A stretch of 64,000 bases of DNA from Tundrisphaera sp051175315. GTDB taxonomy: Bacteria > Planctomycetota > Planctomycetia > Isosphaerales > Isosphaeraceae. Numbering within the stretch: the stretch's first letter is position 1; every line of letters begins with the position of its first letter. Position numbers and translations under genes: made by a program. Shown here in pieces: positions 1-8,722 of the stretch. Where the stretch lies: positions 3,162,001-3,226,000 of the forward strand of contig NZ_CP195100.1 in assembly GCF_051175315.1 (NCBI RefSeq). The letters are read 5' to 3'. Under the pieces are notes generated by a model. It had not been told where the DNA came from. It saw only the letters and a list, made by a program, of their open reading frames with translations, and searched no databases.

Positions 1-319
1 CCTCTCGCCGGATCGACCGCCGGGCGATTGCGCCGATCGGGATGGCGACTTCCGGTCCTGGCATGCCCGCTGGGTGGAGCGGCTCGGCCGCGAGCCGCAA
101 ACCGGGGCGCTCGCCCTGATGCGATCGGTCAACCCGGCGGTGATCCCCAGGAATCATCGGGTGGAGGAGGCCCTCGCCGCCGCCGAGAAGGAGGACGACC
201 TCTCGCTGCTCCGCCGGCTCCTCGATGCGCTGGCCGCCCCCTACGAGGATCGCCCCGGCAACGCCGAATATCGGGAACCCTCCGCGAAGCCGGGATATCG
301 GACGTTCTGCGGGACGTAG
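1..319 (+). CDS. selO: SelO/YdiU protein adenylyltransferase, C-terminal fragment (5' end outside window)
   Basis: The frame is open from base 2 to the TAG at 317-319, so about 105 C-terminal residues are visible. The tail carries the hallmarks of the SelO (YdiU, UPF0061) pseudokinase family: a VNPAVIPRNHRVEEAL block and the terminal YRTFCGT. Known family members transfer AMP from ATP to Ser, Thr or Tyr of target proteins and have been linked to oxidative stress. The last CGT resembles the C-terminal redox-active Cys that is selenocysteine in some homologues; here it is an ordinary Cys (TGC). The catalytic pseudokinase core lies upstream of the window. The identification rests on the conserved tail only, but that tail is distinctive. 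Confidence 0.88.
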   Translation, partial: LSPDRPPGDCADRDGDFRSWHARWVERLGREPQTGALALMRSVNPAVIPRNHRVEEALAAAEKEDDLSLLRRLLDALAAPYEDRPGNAEYREPSAKPGYRTFCGT

Positions 320-875
320 TCGCTTCGGCCCTCCCGAGGACCGCTCGCCGTCAGGACGTCCCGGCGGATGGGAAACGAAGGAAGGGGAAGGACTTCACCT
401 CCAGCTTCCCGGGAGAAGGATCGCGACCCGGCGAGGACCGCCCTGCCATCGCGATGGCAAGGGGCGGTCCTGTCGCCGCTTCGAAGCCCGGTTGACAGGG
501 GCGGCGTTGATTTGCCGAGCATCCCGTGTCGAGGAATCGATTTGTCTTCCCGTGGCATCCCGGGCCGTGAAGGCAGCGGCCGGGGGCCGGTGGTCGGGGC
601 ACGCCCCGGACCCGGCGGCCTTTCCTCGGGAAGCCCTGCCGGCGAAGGGGCGGACCCCTCGGCGTCGAGGGGCGACGACGAGCCGGCCTCGGCGGCTTGC
701 AGCCCGTCCCGTCGGCCCGAAAGAGTTGCTTCTCGGTTTGATGGGCTGACATTCGGATCGATCTCGGGCGGGCGGTTCGGCCGATCCGCCGGCACGTCCT
801 GGTATTCTTGGATGCGTGACGGGTATCGTCGGTGTTCCAACCCCGATCAGGCTGACATGATCCCGAGGGCCCCCC
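320..875. other. Intergenic region between selO and ohyA
   Basis: These 556 bases contain no frame with a recognisable protein. Open frames on both strands here are arginine/proline-rich shadows of high GC. The only structure seen is the palindromic hairpin at 435-470. No convincing promoter hexamers were found in front of the oleate hydratase gene. Confidence 0.6.
435..470. terminator. Strong symmetric hairpin, possible bidirectional terminator or extragenic palindrome
   Basis: Outer arms GGACCGCCC (435-443) and GGGCGGTCC (462-470) enclose a perfect 16-base palindrome, TGCCATCGCGATGGCA, at 444-459. The whole can fold into one nearly continuous stem on either strand. No T-run follows, so rho-independent termination is uncertain. 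It may instead be an extragenic palindromic element. It lies 116 bases after the selO stop. Confidence 0.45.
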
Positions 876-2840
876 ATGACCGAACCGACCGATTCCGGCA
901 AGCCGTTCGAGGTCGAGAACGACGCGACGGCCGCCTACTGGCATAACAGCCCCGCCAACACCATGCCGCCGCCCGACATGATGGGCGCCTACATGCGGAA
1001 TCGGCCGGTGCTGCCCGGGCCCGTCCCCGGCCGGAAGGCGTGGATCATCGGCGGCGGCATCGCGGGCCTCGCCGCGGCCTTCTACATGATTCGCGATGGC
1101 GGGATGGCCGGCGAGGATATCACCATCCTGGATGCGTTGGACATCGCGGGCGGGTCGCTCGACGGCGCGGGCAATGCCGAGGAAGGGTACATCATCCGCG
1201 GCGGCCGGGAGATGAACTGGAACTACGACAACCTGTGGGACATGTTCCAGGATGTCCAGGCGTTGGAGCTGCCCGAGGGCTACAGCGTCCTCGACGAATA
1301 TCGGCTGGTCAATGACAACGATTCCAACTACTCCAAGTCCCGGCTCATGCACAAGCGTGGCCAGATCCGCGACTTCTCCACCCTGGGCCTGTCGAAGTCG
1401 CACCAGTGGGACCTGATCCGGCTGATGCTCAAGCGGAAGGAAGACCTCGACGACATCTCCATCGAGCAATACTTCAGCGCGAGCTTCCTGGAGACCAACT
1501 TCTGGTATCTCTGGCGATCCATGTTCGCGTTCGAGAACTGGCAGAGCCTCCTGGAGATGAAGCTCTACATGCACCGGTTCCTCGACGCGTTCGACGGGCT
1601 GGCCGATATGTCGGCCCTCGTCTTCCCCAAGTACAACCAGTATGACAGCTTCGTCCGGCCCCTGGTCGACCACCTGCGGGCCCGGGGCGTCAAGGTGCAG
1701 TTCGACACGCATGCCTACGACCTCGACATGGCCGTCGAGGGCGAGTCCCGGACGGTGACCGCGATCCGGGCCCGGTCGGGCGGGGCGGAGACCACCATCC
1801 CCCTCGGGCCGAAGGATGTCGTCTTCGCACTGACCGGGTCGATGACCGAGGGCACGGCCTACGGCGACATGGACCACGCCCCGGTCCTGGAACGCGGCAA
1901 GCATGACCCGGGCGACCAGAGCGACTGGGCCCTGTGGAAGAACCTGGCGAAGAAGTCGCCCATCTTCGGCAAGCCCGAGAAATTCTACGGCGATGTCGAT
2001 GGCTCGATGTGGGAGTCGGTGACGCTGACCTGCAAGCCGTCGCCACTGGTCGAGAAGCTGAAGGAACTGTCGGTCAACGACCCCTATTCCGGCAAGACCG
2101 TGACCGGAGGGATCATCACCTTCACCGACTCCAACTGGGTCCTGAGCTTCACCTGCAATCGACAGCCGCACTTCCCGAATCAGCCCGCCGACGTCCTGGT
2201 GCTCTGGGTCTATGCCCTGCTGATGGACAAGGAGGGCAACCACGTCAAGAAGCCGATGCCGGCCTGCAACGGGCGGGAAATCCTGGCCGAGCTTTGCTAC
2301 CACCTCGGCATCGAGGATCGGCTGGACGACGTGGCGGCGAATACCAAGGCGAGGCTCGCGTTGATGCCTTACATCACCGCGATGTTCATGCCCCGCGCGG
2401 CGGGGGATCGCCCGCACGTCGTGCCCGCCGGCTGCACGAACCTCGGCCTGATGGGCCAGTTCGTCGAGACGTCCAATGACATCATCTTCACCATGGATAG
2501 TTCGATCCGCACCGCGCGGATCGCCGTCTACAAGCTCCTCGGCCTGCGAAAGCAGGTGCCCGACATCAGCCCGACGCAGTATGACATCCGAAACTTGCTG
2601 AAGGCCGCCCGCGTCCTGAACAACAACGAGCCCTTCCCGGGCGAGCGCCTCCTGCACCGGCTCCTGGACAAAACCTACTTCGCCCACATCCTGCCGCCGC
2701 TGCCGGAGCCGGCTTCCTCCCGGCTCCAATCGGTCGAGAACGAGCTTTCGGGCCTCCTGGGCAAGGGGAATCAGGCGATGGGCACGGTGCTCGGCTGGCT
2801 CGACAGGATCCGGGGAAGCCTGGCCGAGCGAAAGAGTTAG
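876..2840 (+). CDS. ohyA: Oleate hydratase (MCRA family flavoprotein)
   Basis: This 654-residue protein matches the oleate hydratase / myosin-cross-reactive antigen family over its whole length. These FAD enzymes add water across the cis-9 double bond of oleic acid to give 10-hydroxystearate. An N-terminal dinucleotide-binding loop (GGGIAGLAAAF, near residues 53-63) is followed by the family signature RGGREMNWNYDNLWD, whose Glu and Met belong to the active site in characterised members. C-terminal family blocks include FMPRAAGDRPHVVPAGCTNLG and the following GQFVETSNDIIFTMD segment. The length is typical. The ATG at 876 has only a weak Shine-Dalgarno site, but the protein start aligns with the family. 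The gene stands alone and converges on the TPR gene. A role in fatty-acid detoxification or membrane adjustment is inferred from the family. Confidence 0.95.
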   Translation: MTEPTDSGKPFEVENDATAAYWHNSPANTMPPPDMMGAYMRNRPVLPGPVPGRKAWIIGGGIAGLAAAFYMIRDGGMAGEDITILDALDIAGGSLDGAGNAEEGYIIRGGREMNWNYDNLWDMFQDVQALELPEGYSVLDEYRLVNDNDSNYSKSRLMHKRGQIRDFSTLGLSKSHQWDLIRLMLKRKEDLDDISIEQYFSASFLETNFWYLWRSMFAFENWQSLLEMKLYMHRFLDAFDGLADMSALVFPKYNQYDSFVRPLVDHLRARGVKVQFDTHAYDLDMAVEGESRTVTAIRARSGGAETTIPLGPKDVVFALTGSMTEGTAYGDMDHAPVLERGKHDPGDQSDWALWKNLAKKSPIFGKPEKFYGDVDGSMWESVTLTCKPSPLVEKLKELSVNDPYSGKTVTGGIITFTDSNWVLSFTCNRQPHFPNQPADVLVLWVYALLMDKEGNHVKKPMPACNGREILAELCYHLGIEDRLDDVAANTKARLALMPYITAMFMPRAAGDRPHVVPAGCTNLGLMGQFVETSNDIIFTMDSSIRTARIAVYKLLGLRKQVPDISPTQYDIRNLLKAARVLNNNEPFPGERLLHRLLDKTYFAHILPPLPEPASSRLQSVENELSGLLGKGNQAMGTVLGWLDRIRGSLAERKS

Positions 2841-2982
2841 GGCCTGATGCCTCCAAGGCGACTGCAGACTGTTGAACATCGGTACGAGCAAGGCGGCATG
2901 GAACTGGCCCGCCCACCCCGAGTGGGCCGGGCCATGCTTCCGGATGGCTCGATCGGAAGGAATCGGGGCCGGTGGCGGGCGG

Positions 2983-5900
2983 TCACATCGGCTTGCTCCT
3001 GGGTCGTTGCAGGGCCGCCTCCAGGCCGAAGATGGCCCCGGACCAGGGGCCGAGATGGCCCCGGATGCGGCGCACGACGCGTCGGTAGGCCCGGACCACG
3101 GCGGGGTGGCCATTGGCGGGGATGGACGGGCCCTGGTTCAGGGCCAGGACGGCCCGGCTGGCCCGATAGGCCGCCCGCCGGCGCTGGTCGGGGTCGGCCG
3201 CCTCGACCTCGCGGATCGCGCCGGCCAGCCCGATGAGATGCTTGTGTTCCTCGTCGAGGGGCCCGGGGTCGATCCCGTCGAGCCGGGCCGAGCCGGCCTC
3301 GACCTGCCCCGCGAGCAGCTCGTCGAGGGCCAGCCAGGTCAGGTGCATCGGGGTGCAGACATCGCTCGCGAGGGCCAGGGACCGGCGACTGGCCTCGTTG
3401 GCCTCGGCGTCGCGCCCGACGGTGCGGAGGGCGATGATGAGGTTCAGCAGCATCCACGGCTGGAGGCCGGCCCGGTCTCGCCAGTCGGCGAGGTGGCGGA
3501 TGGTGGCCCGGAAGTCGCTGGCCTGGAGCAGCGCATAGCCGCCGGTCCCCCAGCAGAAGGTGTCTCGCCGGATGGCCTCGCGGTGCCGGCGGAGAGCGGC
3601 GCGGAGGCGAGACCGTCGCCGGCCCTGCCCCAGGCACCGCAGGTGGGCGGCCAGGGCCTGGAGGCCGGCCTCGCTGCCCGCCGCAACGATCGTCGGGAGC
3701 CGGCGGAGTGCCCGCCGGTCGCGGCGGTCGGTCATCCGTTCGCCCCAGAACGCCCCCAGGGTCGGCGAGGCATCGGGCCGCTCCAGGGCCCGGGCATAGA
3801 TTTCCCGGGCGGGGGCATCCCAGCCGGCGTGGTGGATCGCGTCGTCGGCGACCTCGAAGGGCCAGCTCGTGTCGACTCCCGGTGCCGTGGCCAGGCGCTC
3901 CAGGGCGGACAGGGCCCGGTCGCGATCGCGCCGGGCGGCGTGGAGCTGGACCGCGCGGGCCAGGACGAAGTGCCCGCCCTCGTCGTCGATGCCGATGGGC
4001 TCCAGCACCGCGGCGGCCTCGTCCAGATCCCCGTCTTCGAGCAGGAGGTCGAACTGGCTGAGCGCGGCGAACTGGTAGTCGGCGTCGAGGGCCAGGGCGC
4101 GGCGATACGCGTCCTTCGCCCCGGCGCGGTCGGCGGTCCGCTCGCTGGCCTCGGCGTGGTAGGCGTGGGCGACCGCCGCGTCGGGCCAGAGTCGGGCCGC
4201 GGCCTCCGCCGCCTCCAGGTACTTCTCGGGCGGGGCCACCTCGCGCCTCCACTCGGCGAGCTGGAACCAACCCCAGGCGTAGTCCGGGTTCTCGTCGAGC
4301 AGGGCCTGCATCCGCTCGGCGGCGCCCGCCATGTCGCCACGGCTGGCCATGACCCAGAGGGCCCGCCCGCGGATCGACACGGGCGGGCGATCCCCCCAGC
4401 GCGGGGACCGGCAGGCGGCCTCGGCCTCGTCGTACCGACCGGCGTCGGCCAGCAGCCGGACCTTGAAATCGATCGCGTCGGTCCCCTGGAGGTCGATCGC
4501 GGCGGCCCGATCCAGCGCGTCGAGGCGCTCGGCCAGCGCCTCGGGCCCGTCGAGCGTGCGGGCCAACGCCATCCAGGCCGAGGCGTCGCCGCTCCGTCGG
4601 TCGGAGATCTCGCGAGCCAGCGCGGGCAGGCGCTCGGCCCGACCCAGTTGCTCCAGCCAGTCGCGGAGGGTCCGCCATCCCCATTCGTAGCCCGGTTCGA
4701 GGCGGAGGGATCGCTCCATCCGCTCGACGGCCGCCTCGCGCTCGTCGAGATGCCAGAGGGCGTCGGCCAGATAGGCGTGATTGCCCGCATCGAGGGGCGA
4801 ATGCGCGGCGGCCTGTTCCAGGACGGTCCGCGACCCGGCGTAATCCCCGTCGGCCTCCAGCGACTGGGCGAGCAGGCGCGCCGCCATCCCCCATCCCGGG
4901 CTGATCCGCAGGGCCACCCCCAGCGCCTCGCGCTCGCCGGTGCGGTCTCCCTCGGCGGCGCAGGCGGCGGCCAGTTCGCGCCAGACCTGGGCGAGCAAGG
5001 GGAATCGTTCGGTCGCCTCGCGGGCCAGGGCGCGGGCCCCGGAGGCATCGCCCTGCACGATGTGCTGGCGGATCAGCGCCGACCAGGCGTGCCACAGGTC
5101 GGGCCGCTTCTCGTGGGCGGCCCGGAGCAGGGCCATCAGCTCGGCGGGGTCGAGCGTGCCCCGGGCCTGGCCGGCGAAGGCCAGCAGGCCGTCGCCGAAG
5201 GTGACCTGGGTCGTCAGCTCGGCGGCGATGAACGTCAGGTCGGCCACGCGCTCGGCGTGGGACCCGACCGTCTCGATCAGCCGGGCCAGCGCCTGGCCGT
5301 TGTCCACGTCGCGGCGGATGGCCTCGCGATAGGCCTCCCGCGCCTCTCCGACCCGGCCGGCCCTCTCCAGGATGTAGCCCCGGACCGATTCGTTGATCGA
5401 ACCGCCCGGCTCGAAAAGGACGGCGGCGTGCAGCTCGGCCTGGGCCTCGGCGTGCTCGCCCCGATTGGCCAGGATGATCGCCAGCTCGCGCCGGGCCCAG
5501 GCGTCGTGGGGGTGATCGGCCAGGAGCCGACGGACGACCGGTTCGGCGTCGGCGGCCGACCTTTCGTCGCGTAGGTAGTGGATGAGGAGCTTTCGCAACG
5601 CGTAATTGAAGGGCGAACGCTCGCAGGCCGCTTCCAGGTGGGACAGGGCCGCGTCGGCCCCCTCGGTCTCGGCCCGGAGCCGGGCGGCGGCTCGGTTGGC
5701 GTCGACGTCGGTCGGTTCTCCGGCGAGGAATTCGTCCCAGAGGGCGAGCGCCCCGACCAGGTCGCCGCGCATCTGGGCGACCTCCGCCGCGACGCGGAGC
5801 CAGTCGCCGCGCCGGCAATGGCCCCGCGCCGCGTCGAGCCGGGAATCGGCCCGGTCGAAGGCCCCGGCGGAGGCGTCGGCGCGGGCGGCGTGCAGCAGCA

Positions 5901-8019
5901 GCGCCCCGTCGTCGGGCCGGAGCCGGAGGGCCTCCTTCAGGACCGCCTCGGCCTCAGCCGACCGATTGAGCTGGTCGAGGACGTCGTGGAGCGTCCGCGC
6001 CGGCTCCGACGAGCGGACCCCGGAGCGTCGGACGCGCCCGGCGAGGAGACGCAGGGGCTCGTCGACCCGGCCGAGGAAGCGGGCGGCGGAGAAATAGCTC
6101 TGCGCCATCCCCTCGTCCTTGTCGTCGAGGCACGAGGCGAACCGGTACCGCTCCAGCCCCTCGTCACGCCGGCCCGCCTCCCAGGCCACGCGGGCCAGCA
6201 CCATCATCGCCCCGGCATCGCGGGGCCGGAACCGCAGGACGCGGCGGGCCAATCGCCCGGCGGCCGGGTGCTCGCGGGCGTCGGCCAGCAGTTCCTGGGC
6301 GTACTGCCGCCAGACGAGCGGGTCGGTCTTGCTATTGTCGCAGAGGTCGCGGAGCAGGACCAGTCGCTCATCGCGTCGCCCCAGCGCGCGGAGGCAGCCG
6401 AGGTGGGCCAGCCGGAGGTTCTCGTCCTCGGGGAACAGGGCCCGGAGCGACTCAACGCCCGCGAGGATCTCGGCCGGGTTGTTGTCGTAGATCGCCAGGA
6501 GGCGCCGGGCGTGATGGGCCAGGCGGTGCTCGGGCGTGGCCTCCCGGAGCGATCGGAACGCGTCGTCGGCCCCCTTGCGGTCGTGGTCGTGCAGGGCGAC
6601 CTGCACGCGGTGGAGCCGGTCGTAAACCTCCGCGTCGGGCAGGTCGATCCCGTCGAGCAGGCCCGGCCGGTCGAGCGGGACGAAGGCCATCCCCCTCGGC
6701 CCGACCGAGCGGTACTTTTCGAGGAACGGGACGGCCAGGGCCTCCCCGGCGTGCGGCATGGTCGGGTCGCGGATCAGGAACGACTCCCGCCGGGCGTCGT
6801 ACCCGATGACCGCCTGGAGGTGGGCGCTGCCGACCTCGACCGTCGTCAGGGTGAACGGGATGCCCCGATCCAGCAGGGCGATCGCCGATTCCCAGGTCAC
6901 GGTGAACTCGCGGGCCACCCATCCGTTGGCCTCGGCCCAGGAGCGTTCGCGGTGGTCGGGGGTGCCGTCGTAGCAGATCGCGTCGGCCACGGCGAGTTGG
7001 TCGGCCTCGCGGCCCCAGAACCGCGCCAGGGCCGAGAGCGTCGCCGGGGCACAGGTCTGGTGGTGCTGCCGGACGAACCCGACCGGCAACTGGACCCGGC
7101 GATCGGGGATGGCCGGGTCTTCGAGCCGCTCGGCCACCTTGAGGAAGAAGGGGGCCTCGGTGGCGCGGGCATACTCGGCGGCCCGGGCGTGATCGCCCAG
7201 CCAGTAGGCGGCGTCCGACCGCCGGGCGGCGAGCCAGCGGCGGGTCGGCCGGTCGATCAGCGGGGACAGCTCGGCGTAGCGATCCAGGCTTTGCAGCGAC
7301 TCGGCGTAGAGCCCCGCCTCGAAATGCAAGACCGCCAGCTGGCCGGCCAGCGACCCGGCCCGGACATGGTCCAACGCCTCGATCAGCAGCTCCCGCGCCT
7401 CCCCCTCGCGACCGAGGAGCGAGAGGACGTGGGCGACGCACTGCACGGCCGGGCGATACCACGGCTGGATCGCCAGGGCCTCGCGGGCGGCGGAGAGCGC
7501 GTCGTCGTATCGGTCCTGCTCCTCCAGCAGGTCGGCCCGCTCGACGGCGATCCAGGCCCGCCCCGGCGCGGTGCGTTCGGCGTCGGCGAGATAGCCCTCG
7601 GCGGCGTCGAAGTCGCGCAGGCCGCCCAGGACCATCGCGTGCGTGGCCAGCCAGTCGGAGCGGATCTCGGCGGGGGCGTCGGGCAGCGGCCCGACCCGGC
7701 GGAGGAACTCCCAGGCCGCCAGGAACCCGCGTCGGCCCGCGATCATCCGTGCCACATAATAGTTGGCCTCGGGATCGGTCGGGTCGTCCCGCAGGGCCAG
7801 GCGGTGGATCGTCGTGGCCAGGCGGATCGAGCCGAGGTTGCCCGCCAGCCGCCCGGCCAGGACCCGCGCGGCCGTGCCGGTCCACCGGTCCAGCGGCCCG
7901 ATCGCGGTGGCGGCGTGGTAGGCGCCGAGGTAGTCCCCGGCCTCGTAGAGGCCCCGGACGCCGGCCAGGTCGGCCGGGCGCACCGCGATCGGCGCTCGCT
8001 CATCGGTTGCTGTCGCCAT
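2983..8019 (-). CDS. Giant TPR-repeat protein with embedded C39-like cysteine peptidase domain
   Basis: This is a 1678-residue protein made almost entirely of degenerate tetratricopeptide repeats (alanine, leucine and arginine-rich helix pairs of about 34 residues). Near residues 310-440 the repeats are interrupted by a papain-like module. A QHHQTCAPATLSAL motif places a candidate nucleophile at Cys323. SAHLQAVIGYD places His400, and IRDPT places Asp418. This is the order and spacing of Peptidase_C39/C39_2 domains. No signal peptide or membrane segment is evident, so a cytoplasmic scaffold or processing role is inferred; the substrate is unknown. ATG at 8019 is chosen because the open frame upstream runs into transposase debris. 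An ATG at 8070 is the alternative. It is convergent with ohyA, leaving 142 bases between the two stops. Confidence 0.85.
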   Translation of the reverse strand: MATATDERAPIAVRPADLAGVRGLYEAGDYLGAYHAATAIGPLDRWTGTAARVLAGRLAGNLGSIRLATTIHRLALRDDPTDPEANYYVARMIAGRRGFLAAWEFLRRVGPLPDAPAEIRSDWLATHAMVLGGLRDFDAAEGYLADAERTAPGRAWIAVERADLLEEQDRYDDALSAAREALAIQPWYRPAVQCVAHVLSLLGREGEARELLIEALDHVRAGSLAGQLAVLHFEAGLYAESLQSLDRYAELSPLIDRPTRRWLAARRSDAAYWLGDHARAAEYARATEAPFFLKVAERLEDPAIPDRRVQLPVGFVRQHHQTCAPATLSALARFWGREADQLAVADAICYDGTPDHRERSWAEANGWVAREFTVTWESAIALLDRGIPFTLTTVEVGSAHLQAVIGYDARRESFLIRDPTMPHAGEALAVPFLEKYRSVGPRGMAFVPLDRPGLLDGIDLPDAEVYDRLHRVQVALHDHDRKGADDAFRSLREATPEHRLAHHARRLLAIYDNNPAEILAGVESLRALFPEDENLRLAHLGCLRALGRRDERLVLLRDLCDNSKTDPLVWRQYAQELLADAREHPAAGRLARRVLRFRPRDAGAMMVLARVAWEAGRRDEGLERYRFASCLDDKDEGMAQSYFSAARFLGRVDEPLRLLAGRVRRSGVRSSEPARTLHDVLDQLNRSAEAEAVLKEALRLRPDDGALLLHAARADASAGAFDRADSRLDAARGHCRRGDWLRVAAEVAQMRGDLVGALALWDEFLAGEPTDVDANRAAARLRAETEGADAALSHLEAACERSPFNYALRKLLIHYLRDERSAADAEPVVRRLLADHPHDAWARRELAIILANRGEHAEAQAELHAAVLFEPGGSINESVRGYILERAGRVGEAREAYREAIRRDVDNGQALARLIETVGSHAERVADLTFIAAELTTQVTFGDGLLAFAGQARGTLDPAELMALLRAAHEKRPDLWHAWSALIRQHIVQGDASGARALAREATERFPLLAQVWRELAAACAAEGDRTGEREALGVALRISPGWGMAARLLAQSLEADGDYAGSRTVLEQAAAHSPLDAGNHAYLADALWHLDEREAAVERMERSLRLEPGYEWGWRTLRDWLEQLGRAERLPALAREISDRRSGDASAWMALARTLDGPEALAERLDALDRAAAIDLQGTDAIDFKVRLLADAGRYDEAEAACRSPRWGDRPPVSIRGRALWVMASRGDMAGAAERMQALLDENPDYAWGWFQLAEWRREVAPPEKYLEAAEAAARLWPDAAVAHAYHAEASERTADRAGAKDAYRRALALDADYQFAALSQFDLLLEDGDLDEAAAVLEPIGIDDEGGHFVLARAVQLHAARRDRDRALSALERLATAPGVDTSWPFEVADDAIHHAGWDAPAREIYARALERPDASPTLGAFWGERMTDRRDRRALRRLPTIVAAGSEAGLQALAAHLRCLGQGRRRSRLRAALRRHREAIRRDTFCWGTGGYALLQASDFRATIRHLADWRDRAGLQPWMLLNLIIALRTVGRDAEANEASRRSLALASDVCTPMHLTWLALDELLAGQVEAGSARLDGIDPGPLDEEHKHLIGLAGAIREVEAADPDQRRRAAYRASRAVLALNQGPSIPANGHPAVVRAYRRVVRRIRGHLGPWSGAIFGLEAALQRPRSKPM

Positions 8020-8251
8020 GATGGCCCGTCCCAACCCTTCCTCGGCTTGCCGATCCGTCGTCGGGCCCATCGCGGCCAGAGTCCCCGCGCGGTCGCGGCG
8101 CCGGATCGATTGTTGGACACACCAACCTACGACAAGGTTCCGGGACAGGGAACGAGGATCCTCGCCGTCGTCGAAAACGGCGACGACGGAGGAACAAAGG
8201 GCGAGGCCGGCCCCTCCCGGGCCATCTCGCGACGGTTGACTCCTCGACCGG

Positions 8252-8440
8252 GTCGCCGCCATGGCGGAATCGGCCCCGGATGTCACTCGGGCATACCGCC
8301 CGCAGGGACTCGCCCATCGCCCCGATCAGGGCTGCGGTCGTCCGGGCCACCGTCCGCAGCCGTGCCTTGAGTTTCAAGGAAAGCGCTCGATCGGGTTCAA
8401 TTCGGGCGAAAAGGCCAGCAGATAGCGGACCTCCGTACCG
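8252..8440 (-). pseudogene. IS630-family transposase, C-terminal remnant with frameshift
   Basis: Read on the minus strand, one frame gives EVRYLLAFSPELNPIER, the C-terminal DDE-domain signature of IS630-family transposases (consensus YSPxLNPIE). That frame stops at 8374-8376. Shifting by one base at the TTTCCTTGAAA stretch recovers LKLKARLRTVARTTAAL and then SDIRGRFRHGG, which is the usual tail of the same family. The rest of the element is not recognisable and no terminal inverted repeats were found. The fragment sits between the TPR gene and the FG-GAP gene and is not expected to be functional. Confidence 0.75.
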
Positions 8441-8722
8441 GCTGAGCGGGATCGGCCGGCGGTGGCCTCGGCGTTGAAGGGTGCGAATGCCCGGCCCAGG
8501 GCCGCGAGGAGCGATTGACGCGTCACGTTCTCCTCCGAGGTCGTATCTCGCCCGGATTCGGCCCGTTTGGTGACGATCCCGTCTTCCGTGGGACCAATGA
8601 ACGCACGCAAGATCCAGATGTGACGAACGCGAGGACATCCCCCCGGCAGCCCCGCCGCGTTGGTGGTAATCTGGTGGGCAAGCAAAGGGCATCGGGATCT
8701 GGGACCATTCCGGGAGAGAGCC

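Noticed and set aside
351..3113. Long minus-strand open frame of about 920 codons antisense to ohyA
   Set aside because: It covers ohyA in the antisense direction and shows Arg/His/Val-rich composition with no domain. In high-GC genomes the complement of strongly coding sequence stays open by chance.
2872..8370. Plus-strand open frames of about 900 and 930 codons opposite the TPR gene
   Set aside because: They are Gly/Val/Gln-rich shadows of the TPR gene, which has clear repeats and a peptidase motif on the other strand.
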